This document shows positions 1-6,663 of a DNA stretch of 6,909 nucleotides, in pieces. The notes below the pieces were generated by a model. It worked only from the letters and a program-made list of their open reading frames with translations, was not told the DNA's origin and made no database searches. Within the stretch, counting starts at the first letter, position 1. Each line of letters begins with the position of its first letter. This DNA comes from an uncultured Dysgonomonas sp. GTDB lineage: Bacteria; Bacteroidota; Bacteroidia; Bacteroidales; Dysgonomonadaceae. The stretch covers positions 1 to 6,909 of the forward strand of contig CALNCC010000003.1 of the NCBI GenBank assembly GCA_937875275.1. The letters run 5' to 3'. The position numbers and the translations under genes were made by a program.

Positions 1-210
1 TTCTCCGGCATCCTTAAACAACTGAGGGATGAGTGCCGCCTGATCGTCGTAATGAATCTGCGCACCTTCGCTTTCCAACCGTTTTGTCAGCTCAGTGCTC
101 ACACGATCATATCCTGCCACGCTCTTACCTTTCGATAAGAAGTAGCGGGCAAGATTGCTCATACCGATGCCACCTATTCCGAGAAAATATATGTTTCTGT
201 AATCTTTCAT
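1..210 (-). CDS. murC: UDP-N-acetylmuramate--L-alanine ligase MurC, N-terminal part (runs off left edge)
   Basis: MurC is the cytoplasmic ATP-dependent ligase that adds L-alanine to UDP-N-acetylmuramic acid, the first step of stem-peptide assembly. Only the first 70 codons lie in the window and the frame is open to the edge, so the gene is partial because of the window and not broken. The visible part is the start of the N-terminal Rossmann-like UDP-binding domain: a beta strand (NIYFL) runs straight into GIGGIGMS at residues 11-18, the nucleotide-binding glycine loop typical of MurC. It is followed by ARYFLSKGKSVAGYD and a second strand region around residues 50-55. The catalytic P-loop and C-terminal domain lie outside. 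The ATG at 208-210 overlaps the murG stop as ATGA, which supports this start and suggests coupling to murG. The position directly after murG is the usual dcw order. Confidence 0.93.
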   Translation of the reverse strand, partial: MKDYRNIYFLGIGGIGMSNLARYFLSKGKSVAGYDRVSTELTKRLESEGAQIHYDDQAALIPQLFKDAGE

Positions 211-1322
211 TCTCTTCGTTTTTCTATAATCTTTATCACTTCGGACAAAATATGCTCCGTTGCATCGGGTTTTGCCAGTTTCAGGATATTTTCCGACAGC
301 GTTCTCAGTCTGTTTTCATCGGCTAAAACAGCCAAAGATGTGGCAATCAAATTTTCTACGGCTTCGCTGTCTCTGACCAATATAGCTGCGTCTTTATCGA
401 CCAATGCCATTGCGTTTTTGGTCTGATGATCTTCTGCCACATTGGGCGACGGAACAAGGATAGTGGGCTTACCCAACAAGCTCAGTTCGGATATTGCTCC
501 CGCTCCGGCTCGTGAGATAACCAAGTCGGCGGCTTTATATGCAAGATCCATCCGCCCGATGAAATCGTTGAGATGTATGTTTCCGACCTTAAGCTTTGAC
601 ACTTCTTGGGTCAGTCCGGAGAAATAATACTCACCACATTGCCACAATATCTGAATATCCGATTGTTTTATTTCAGGCACATGAGACAGCACACTATCGT
701 TTAGCGTTTTCGAACCTAAACTTCCACCTGTAATCAAGATTGTCTTTTTCGTCGGATCGAGATTGAAGAAAGCATAAGCCTCATCTCTACTTGCCGATGA
801 TAATAAGTCTTGACGATACGGATTTCCTGTAAGAACAATCTTATCGGCGGGGAAGAATCGCTCCATTCCATCGTAGGCAACGCAGATTTTATCAGCTTTC
901 TTCGCCAACAATTTGTTGGTTACTCCGGCATACGAATTTTGCTCCTGTATCAAAGTCGGTATGCCCAACGAATTGGCGCTCCTCAATGTGGGCGCACTCG
1001 CATATCCTCCCACTCCGATAGCAATATCGGGATTGAAGTCTTTCAGTATTTGTTTAGCCTTCGCCAAGCTCTTTCTCAATTTCCAAAACACAGAGATATT
1101 TCGTAACAAGTGTTTACGATCAAAACCGGCTATTTCAAGTCCTACGATTTCGTATCCGGCAGCAGGCACGCGCTTCATCTCCATGCGATTCTCTGCACCA
1201 ACGAATAGCACCTTTGCATCGGGATATTTCGTCTTTATGGCATTTGCGATAGATATCGCCGGAAAAATATGTCCTCCCGTTCCTCCACCACTAACGACTA
1301 CTTTTATTACAGCCTTATTCAT
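207..1322 (-). CDS. murG: UDP-GlcNAc:lipid I N-acetylglucosaminyltransferase MurG
   Basis: MurG is a GT-B fold glycosyltransferase (family GT28) at the inner face of the membrane. It transfers GlcNAc from UDP-GlcNAc to lipid I, giving lipid II. The 371 residues are slightly longer than E. coli MurG (about 355). The N-terminal glycine loop GGGTGGHI is at residues 12-19, a second glycine-rich segment GVGGYASAP at 103-111, QEQN at 126-129 (HEQN in E. coli), TGNPYR at 165-170, and GGSLGS at 199-204. The UDP-GlcNAc-binding segment SRAGAGAISEL is at 270-280, and PSPNVAEDHQTKNA follows at 291-304. The ATG at 1320-1322 lies inside the last codons of ftsW (8-base overlap) and has a perfect AGGAGG nine bases upstream, which supports this start. 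The stop overlaps the murC start as ATGA. No key motif is missing. Identification is secure from motifs and operon position. Confidence 0.97.
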   Translation of the reverse strand: MNKAVIKVVVSGGGTGGHIFPAISIANAIKTKYPDAKVLFVGAENRMEMKRVPAAGYEIVGLEIAGFDRKHLLRNISVFWKLRKSLAKAKQILKDFNPDIAIGVGGYASAPTLRSANSLGIPTLIQEQNSYAGVTNKLLAKKADKICVAYDGMERFFPADKIVLTGNPYRQDLLSSASRDEAYAFFNLDPTKKTILITGGSLGSKTLNDSVLSHVPEIKQSDIQILWQCGEYYFSGLTQEVSKLKVGNIHLNDFIGRMDLAYKAADLVISRAGAGAISELSLLGKPTILVPSPNVAEDHQTKNAMALVDKDAAILVRDSEAVENLIATSLAVLADENRLRTLSENILKLAKPDATEHILSEVIKIIEKRRE

Positions 1323-2553
1323 ACTTGCCTTCCTCCTCTGATTTTATTTCTTCTATCTCATTTCCGTCCGCATCCACATCTTCCTCCTCATCAGCATATT
1401 CCTCATCGGTTTGCTTTGCCGAGCATGCCAGTATGATGCCAAAATAGAGACACGTGATTATTGTCGACGTTCCTCCCCTACTCACCAACGGCAACGGTTG
1501 CCCTGTTACGGGTATCAGATTGACCGCCACAGCCATGTTCACAAGAGCCTGTATGGTCAACATCAACGCGGCACCGAGGATCAGATATCGTGGAAATTTT
1601 CTTTCGCATCGCGAAGCCAATATCCCCGATCGGATGAGTAACGCGAGGTATAGCATGAGAACGAATAATCCTCCTGCCAGCCCCATTTCTTCGAGAATTA
1701 TAGCATATATGAAGTCGGAATACGCCTGTGGAAGAAAGTCGCGTTGTACGCCACTGCCCGGCAATCCGATGATTCCGCCTCTTGCTATTGCTATCTTGGC
1801 ATGGGCAACCTGATAGTTTTCGTCTGTGATAACATATTTCAGCGAGTCGGATTCGACTCCGCTGCTGCCTCCATGCCTTTCGATACGTCCTTTCCATGTG
1901 GCAAGGCGGTCGGGCATATAATCGTTCGATGAATCGGGCATAATCTTCAACAACAGAATAATCAATATGCCGGCAGCGGCTATTGCCCCTCCAACTTTAA
2001 GCAACCTCATCATTGATATTTGTCCGATAAACATCATCAAGAAACAAACAAGGAACAGCAGGCATGCAGTAGATAAGTTTTCAGGAGCAATAAGTAAACA
2101 CATTCCACCCAAACAACCCAGCATCCATTTAAACAATGTAGCTTCATTGTCCTCTGTTCTCCGGCTGAGGATAAAAGCAAAGAAGACAATCATCGATATC
2201 TTTGCGATCTCGGAAGGCTGAATAGTAAAGATTCCGATGCTCAGCCATCGTTGCGCTCCGTTCACATCTTCGCCAAGGAAGAATGTAACGATGAGCAGAA
2301 TTACCGACAGCGGTATTCCGAGAACCATTATGAGTGCGAAAAAGCGATACGATATACCCTGAAAAAGCATAGCAATACCTAATCCTGCCACTAAAAATGC
2401 TAAATGGCGGAGAATTGGCATCATAAAGTTTTGCTGCTTATAGACGATCGTACTGGTTGCGCTAAATATCTCAAGAAAAGATATGACGCACAGCAGTACA
2501 AAAATGCACCAGATAACCTTATCGCCCTTAAATGCTTTACCGAATGATATCAT
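1315..2553 (-). CDS. ftsW: Septal peptidoglycan polymerase FtsW (SEDS family)
   Basis: FtsW is a polytopic inner-membrane glycosyltransferase of the SEDS family that polymerises lipid II at the division site with its partner transpeptidase FtsI. The 412 residues hold multiple hydrophobic segments, the first at about residues 13-33. Family signatures are present: GAQRWLSIG at 99-107 followed by QPSEIAK at 112-118, then LPQAYSDFIYAII at about 274-286, whose D280 aligns with the proposed catalytic aspartate of SEDS proteins, and PVTGQPLPLVSRGGTS at 348-363. The loop before the catalytic segment (about 206-247) looks longer than in E. coli. After the last membrane segment, residues 381-412 form a cytoplasmic tail with 17 Asp/Glu in 32 residues, which is unusual. 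Position between murD and murG with FtsI in the same operon favours FtsW over RodA. The gene starts 9 bases after murD and overlaps murG by 8 bases. Confidence 0.95.
   Translation of the reverse strand: MISFGKAFKGDKVIWCIFVLLCVISFLEIFSATSTIVYKQQNFMMPILRHLAFLVAGLGIAMLFQGISYRFFALIMVLGIPLSVILLIVTFFLGEDVNGAQRWLSIGIFTIQPSEIAKISMIVFFAFILSRRTEDNEATLFKWMLGCLGGMCLLIAPENLSTACLLFLVCFLMMFIGQISMMRLLKVGGAIAAAGILIILLLKIMPDSSNDYMPDRLATWKGRIERHGGSSGVESDSLKYVITDENYQVAHAKIAIARGGIIGLPGSGVQRDFLPQAYSDFIYAIILEEMGLAGGLFVLMLYLALLIRSGILASRCERKFPRYLILGAALMLTIQALVNMAVAVNLIPVTGQPLPLVSRGGTSTIITCLYFGIILACSAKQTDEEYADEEEDVDADGNEIEEIKSEEEGKYE
1332..1337 (-). promoter_or_regulatory. Perfect Shine-Dalgarno-like AGGAGG ahead of murG
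   Basis: On the minus strand AGGAGG lies nine bases before the murG ATG, inside a purine run GAGGAGGAAGG (1328-1338). The same bases are the Glu codons of the acidic FtsW tail, so the match may come from protein coding rather than ribosome recruitment. The other starts in the window have A-rich leaders without such a motif, as usual in Bacteroidota, where the anti-SD of 16S rRNA is reported to be largely hidden. The site supports the murG start; its function is unproven. Confidence 0.5.
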
Positions 2554-2562
2554 CTGCTTATA

Positions 2563-3909
2563 TTATAATTTTCTTACACACTCCTTAAACTGTCGCCCTC
2601 TGTCCTCGTAACTCTGAAACAAGTCGAAGCTTGCGCAACATGGCGACAGCAACACGGTATCTCCGTCTTGTGCTAACGCATATGCTTCCCTCACGGCATC
2701 ATCCATTGCATGGGTGTCTACTATGGTTTCCACCTTTCCATCGAAGAATTTGTGCAACTTGCTATTGTCTTTACCTAAGAATACCAAGGCTTTTACCTTT
2801 TCTTTCACGAGACTTTCTATCTCAGTATAATCATTCCCTTTATCTTGTCCGCCAAGTATGAGCACGACTTTCGTCTTCATTCCCTGCAAGGCATACCAGC
2901 AAGAGTTGACATTCGTCGCCTTCGAGTCGTTGATGAATTGTATACCATGCACTTTGGCCACCTTTTCGAGGCGATGCTCCACTCCCTGAAAATCGCTCAA
3001 CGAGCGTTGCAGATTCTCGTCCGAGATATCGAGCAACTTAGCTGTGATACCCGAAGCCAACGAGTTGTACAGATTGTGCATTCCCGTCAGTGAAAGCAGT
3101 GCTTTCTCCATCTCGAAATGCGACGATGGAACGTTGATATATACCATCTCATCTTCTGCATATGCCGAAACGTCGTCTATCTTGCGATAGTCGAACGTAT
3201 ATTTGTGTGCATCCGATTTTAGTTTTTCGACCTCCTTCGTTACAATCGGGTCTTCTGCCCAGTAGATGAACGCATCTTCGCCCAATTGATTCTGAGTAAT
3301 GCGCATCTTGGCATCAATATATTTTTGCATGTCGTGATCGTAACGATCGAGATGATCGGGCGTAATGTTAAGCAAAATCGCGATATTGGCACGGAAATCG
3401 TGCATATCTTCTAACTGAAAACTACTGAGTTCGAGGACATAATAGTCGTGCCTCTCATCTGCCACCTGACGGGCAAAACTGTTACCTATATTTCCGCCCA
3501 AACCGACATTCAACCCTGCCGACTTCATTATGTGGAAGATCAGGCTGGCAGTTGTTGTCTTGCCATTACTACCTGTTACACATATCGTTTTGGAGTGGAC
3601 ATATCTGCCTGCAAATTCTATCTCGGAGATTATGGGAATGCCTTTCTCCTGAATCTTGCGAACGATAGGGGCAGTATTGGGTATTCCGGGACTTTTTATT
3701 ATCTCTGTTGCCGACATGATACTGTTTTCGGTATGCCCACCCTCTTCGAATGGTATATCGCGATCCGTAAGCTCTTTTACATATTTTGGCTTCAACGAAC
3801 CGGCATCCGACAAGAATACTTTAAACCCTTGTTTCTGTGCCAATATAGCAGCACCTACGCCGCTTTCTCCGCCTCCAAGAACTACGATTGTTTTGTCCTT
3901 ATTGTCCAT
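2563..3909 (-). CDS. murD: UDP-N-acetylmuramoyl-L-alanine--D-glutamate ligase MurD
   Basis: MurD is the cytoplasmic ATP-dependent ligase that adds D-glutamate to UDP-MurNAc-L-Ala. The 448 residues are close to the family norm (E. coli about 438). Three domains are visible. An N-terminal UDP-binding domain opens with VVLGGGESGVGAA at 9-21. The central ATPase has the P-loop TGSNGKTTT at 112-120, NITPDHLDRY at 181-190 and K201 in DAKMRI, which aligns with the carbamylated lysine of E. coli MurD; GMHNLYNSLAS follows at 276-286. The C-terminal ligand-binding domain has EHRLE at 311-315, NDSKATN at 327-333, LGGQDKGNDY at 352-361 and SPCCASFDLF at 422-431. NDSKATN and the ASFD segment separate it from MurC, MurE, MurF and folylpolyglutamate synthase. 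Only one base separates its ATG from the mraY stop, so translational coupling is likely. The usual SPACAS appears here as SPCCAS, a minor change. Confidence 0.97.
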   Translation of the reverse strand: MDNKDKTIVVLGGGESGVGAAILAQKQGFKVFLSDAGSLKPKYVKELTDRDIPFEEGGHTENSIMSATEIIKSPGIPNTAPIVRKIQEKGIPIISEIEFAGRYVHSKTICVTGSNGKTTTASLIFHIMKSAGLNVGLGGNIGNSFARQVADERHDYYVLELSSFQLEDMHDFRANIAILLNITPDHLDRYDHDMQKYIDAKMRITQNQLGEDAFIYWAEDPIVTKEVEKLKSDAHKYTFDYRKIDDVSAYAEDEMVYINVPSSHFEMEKALLSLTGMHNLYNSLASGITAKLLDISDENLQRSLSDFQGVEHRLEKVAKVHGIQFINDSKATNVNSCWYALQGMKTKVVLILGGQDKGNDYTEIESLVKEKVKALVFLGKDNSKLHKFFDGKVETIVDTHAMDDAVREAYALAQDGDTVLLSPCCASFDLFQSYEDRGRQFKECVRKL

Positions 3910-3910
3910 C

Positions 3911-5173
3911 TTATCTCATTTTCAATGTAGCCAATGTCAATACCGCCAATATGATACCTATTATCCAGAAACGCACCACTATTTTCGATTCGGGAATAGG
4001 GATGATCGGGCGTTGAAATTTTGCCTGTATACCGGCATTTCCCGCTTTTTGGAAATGATGGTGCAAAGGTGTCATTTTGAATATACGACGTCCTTCTCCA
4101 TATTTTCGTTTTGTGAATTTGAAATAGAATACCTGCATCATTACCGAAAGGCTCTCAATAAAGAATATACCGCACAAGATGGGCAGCAACAGTTCTTTGT
4201 GAATAGCGATAGCAAATACGGCGATGATACCCCCTAAGGTAAGGCTACCCGTATCGCCCATAAAGACTTGCGCAGGATAGGCATTATACCATAGAAAACC
4301 AACTGTTGCCCCGATAAATGCCGCCGCAAAGATTACCAGCTCCTGACTGCCGGGGATAAACATTATATTCAGATAGGATGCAAACTCGATATGCCCCGAC
4401 ACATAGGCAAGAACACCGAGCGTGATTCCGATGATGGCAGAGTTGCCTGCCGCTAATCCGTCCAATCCATCGGTGAGATTTGCTCCGTTCGACACTGCTG
4501 TAACGATGAATATGACAACGATAACAAATAAGATCCAAGCTGCCGGTTCGGCATAATCACCCATAAATGAGACTAACGACTCGTAGTCGAAGTTATTATT
4601 CTTGAGGAAAGGAATTGTGGTCTGTGTCGATTTCACACCTGTTTCTACATAACTGACTTTCTCAATCACATTGTCGGCATTGCGAAACTCTATATTCTCG
4701 CGGATAATAACATCGGGACTGAAATAGATAGCAAGCCCGACAATCAATCCTAAGCCTACTTGTGCTATTATCTTAAATTTACCGCGTAGTCCTTCTTTGT
4801 CTTTTTTTACGACCTTGATGTAGTCGTCCAAGAATCCTAAGGTGCCCAACCAAATGGTAGTGATGAGCATGAGAATGATGTATATATTGTCTAACCGAGC
4901 AAAGAGAAGAACAGGCACGAGAATGGAAACGATAATGATAACTCCACCCATTGTGGGTGTGCCCTTCTTACTCATCTGACCTTCGAGTCCTAAGTTGCGG
5001 ATCGTCTCTCCTATCTGCATTTTTTGCAAATAGTTGATGATTCGTCGTCCGATGATAGTTGATATCAACAGCGATAAAATGACTGCCAACGCCGAACGAA
5101 ACGAAACATAGCGAAACATTCCGGCTCCCGGAAAGTCTAGCTGATCTAAAAAATCGAAAAGATAATACAACAT
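3911..5173 (-). CDS. mraY: Phospho-N-acetylmuramoyl-pentapeptide transferase MraY
   Basis: MraY is the integral membrane enzyme that transfers phospho-MurNAc-pentapeptide from UDP to undecaprenyl phosphate, making lipid I. Signatures in order: KKGTPTMGG at 69-77, LGFLDDY at 112-118 (D116 and D117), SNGANLTDGLDGLA at 228-241, NAYPAQVFMGDTGSL at 297-311 (D307), and MTPLHHHF at 367-374. D116, D117 and D307 match the three essential aspartates of the family. Ten membrane segments are expected; hydrophobic stretches fit this. At 420 residues it is about 60 longer than E. coli MraY. The extra length is mostly a polar loop at about 152-207, between the DD and NLTDG motifs, plus about 14 residues between HHH and VRFW (400-403). 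Long MraY is, from memory, usual in Bacteroidota. The ATG at 5171-5173 gives an N-terminus of normal form, 25 bases after murE. Confidence 0.97.
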   Translation of the reverse strand: MLYYLFDFLDQLDFPGAGMFRYVSFRSALAVILSLLISTIIGRRIINYLQKMQIGETIRNLGLEGQMSKKGTPTMGGVIIIVSILVPVLLFARLDNIYIILMLITTIWLGTLGFLDDYIKVVKKDKEGLRGKFKIIAQVGLGLIVGLAIYFSPDVIIRENIEFRNADNVIEKVSYVETGVKSTQTTIPFLKNNNFDYESLVSFMGDYAEPAAWILFVIVVIFIVTAVSNGANLTDGLDGLAAGNSAIIGITLGVLAYVSGHIEFASYLNIMFIPGSQELVIFAAAFIGATVGFLWYNAYPAQVFMGDTGSLTLGGIIAVFAIAIHKELLLPILCGIFFIESLSVMMQVFYFKFTKRKYGEGRRIFKMTPLHHHFQKAGNAGIQAKFQRPIIPIPESKIVVRFWIIGIILAVLTLATLKMR

Positions 5174-5180
5174 TTGATGT

Positions 5181-5192
5181 TTAAAATTTTAA
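5181..5192. repeat. 12-base perfect AT palindrome in the murE-mraY spacer
   Basis: TTAAAATTTTAA reads the same on both strands and sits in the 25-base gap between the murE stop and the mraY start, the longest non-coding stretch in the window. It contains no G or C, and there is no following T-run or GC stem, so it is not a terminator. It could be chance in AT-rich spacer DNA or a weak protein-binding site. Confidence 0.35.
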
Positions 5193-5198
5193 TCGTAA

Positions 5199-6650
5199 TT
5201 ATTCTGCAAATATAGCTCTCACCACTTCTCTATCGTCAAAATGGTGCTTCACGCCTTTGACATCCTGATAGTCTTCATGTCCTTTTCCGGCGATAAGGAT
5301 TACATCACCCGGCTTAGCCAATGCGCATGCTGCTTTTATCGCCTGCTCACGTTCTATAATCAGCAAGGCTTTCTTTAATTGTTGGCTGTTCAATCCATCT
5401 GCCATATCGTTAATTATAGCCTGAGGTTCTTCCCAGCGAGGATTATCAGATGTAAGTATTACTTGATCACTTAGGCGAACAGCTTCTCTAGCCATTATAG
5501 GGCGCTTTGTTTTATCCCTATTACCGCCACAACCAACTACTGTAATAACACGCCCACTTCCGTCCAACACTTCATGTATCGCTTCCAATACATTAGTCAA
5601 AGCATCCGGTGTATGTGCATAGTCTACAATAGCCGTAAAATCTTGAGGAGAACGAATAGTTTCGAAACGCCCTGCAACAGGTTTCAATGTGCTTAAAATA
5701 ACGAGAGCCTGTTCAGGATCTTGTCCTAATAATACTGTTGCACCATATACGGCTAACAAGTTATATACATTGAAAACTCCTACGAATTGCACTTGTATTT
5801 CTTTGTCATTTATATCTATCGCTGTTCCATCAAAGTGCTTCTCTATTATTTTAGCCTTAAAGTCTGCCAAAGATTTAACAGAATAAGTACATTTTTTTGC
5901 TTTTGTATTTTGAAGCATTACTAAACCATTCTTATCATCGATATTGGTAAGAGCAAAAGCTGTTTCAGGAAGATTGTCAAAGAAAGCCTTTTTAGCCTTC
6001 AAATATTCAGCCATTGTTTTATGATAATCTAAATGGTCTTGGGTAAGATTTGAAAAGATACCTCCTACAAATTTTAACCCGCTTATACGTTTTTGATGTA
6101 TGGCATGTGAACTCACTTCCATAAAAGCATAGTCGCATCCGGCATCAACCATCTTGGATAACATTTCGTTCAAAGATATAGGATCAGGTGTTGTATGGGT
6201 AGCATGGAATACTTTTCCATCAATATAATTTGCCACAGTTGACAACAATCCCACTTTATATCCTAATTTACGAAACATCTCATAAAGTAAAGTAGCTGTA
6301 GTTGTCTTACCATTCGTACCTGTAACTCCAACTAATTTCAACTTAGAAGATGGATCTCCGTACCAATGCGATGCCATCTTTCCGGCAGAATCTGCGCTGT
6401 CTTTTACTTTTATATAAGTTATGCCTTCTCTTGAGGTGTCTACAGAATCCTGATGAACAACTACTTTAGCTCCCAAATCCAAAGCATTTCCAATATATTG
6501 ATGCCCATCAACCTGTACGCCTTTTAATGCTACAAAGACAGATCCGATTATGGCTTTTCTGGAATCGGTAAATACTCCGGTGATTTCAACATTCTGATCT
6601 CCTTTTACCTCAACTATATCTATGTTTTTAAGCAAATCCTGTAATTTCAT
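5199..6650 (-). CDS. murE: UDP-N-acetylmuramoyl-L-alanyl-D-glutamate--2,6-diaminopimelate ligase MurE
   Basis: MurE is the cytoplasmic ATP-dependent ligase that adds the third stem-peptide residue to UDP-MurNAc-L-Ala-D-Glu. The 483 residues fit the family (E. coli 495). The N-terminal uridine-binding domain has FTDSRKA at 27-33. The central ATPase carries the P-loop TGTNGKTTT at 110-118, HTTPDP at 151-156, EVSSHA at 178-183, NLTQDHLDYH at 201-210, and K220 in the position of the carbamylated lysine. The C-terminal domain has VAGRFE at 325-330, VDYAHTPDAL at 342-351, GCGGNRDKTKRP at 373-384 and GKGHEDYQ at 455-462. The specificity motif is DNPR at 402-405, whose arginine binds meso-diaminopimelate; lysine-adding enzymes differ there, so mDAP is predicted. 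The 5' half of the gene is clearly more AT-rich than the 3' half. The start lies 13 bases after ftsI in an A-rich context with no Shine-Dalgarno motif. Confidence 0.97.
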   Translation of the reverse strand: MKLQDLLKNIDIVEVKGDQNVEITGVFTDSRKAIIGSVFVALKGVQVDGHQYIGNALDLGAKVVVHQDSVDTSREGITYIKVKDSADSAGKMASHWYGDPSSKLKLVGVTGTNGKTTTATLLYEMFRKLGYKVGLLSTVANYIDGKVFHATHTTPDPISLNEMLSKMVDAGCDYAFMEVSSHAIHQKRISGLKFVGGIFSNLTQDHLDYHKTMAEYLKAKKAFFDNLPETAFALTNIDDKNGLVMLQNTKAKKCTYSVKSLADFKAKIIEKHFDGTAIDINDKEIQVQFVGVFNVYNLLAVYGATVLLGQDPEQALVILSTLKPVAGRFETIRSPQDFTAIVDYAHTPDALTNVLEAIHEVLDGSGRVITVVGCGGNRDKTKRPIMAREAVRLSDQVILTSDNPRWEEPQAIINDMADGLNSQQLKKALLIIEREQAIKAACALAKPGDVILIAGKGHEDYQDVKGVKHHFDDREVVRAIFAE

Positions 6651-6663
6651 ATCTGCATTTTTT

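Noticed and set aside
913..1341. 142-codon plus-strand open frame
   Set aside because: It is entirely antisense to murG apart from its last bases in ftsW. No family motif; explained by the codon bias of murG.
1478..1897. 139-codon minus-strand open frame inside ftsW in another frame
   Set aside because: It overlaps the conserved SEDS catalytic region, is Arg-rich and low in hydrophobic residues, and matches nothing known; a shadow of ftsW.
2554..2562. TATAA-like sequence before ftsW as a possible promoter
   Set aside because: The nine-base gap is too small and no matching upstream element of the Bacteroidota -33/-7 type was seen; the operon layout makes a separate promoter unnecessary.
3656..4237. 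193-codon plus-strand open frame spanning the murD start and mraY end
   Set aside because: It lies antisense to two clear genes, has no recognisable domain, is Cys-, Ser- and His-rich as shadow frames are, and has no operon context.
6647..6658. Three-codon frame (ATG CAG ATA TGA) just before murE, its stop overlapping the murE ATG
   Set aside because: Far too short to support, with no ribosome-binding signal; most likely chance in the A-rich leader, although the ATGA arrangement resembles a coupling site.
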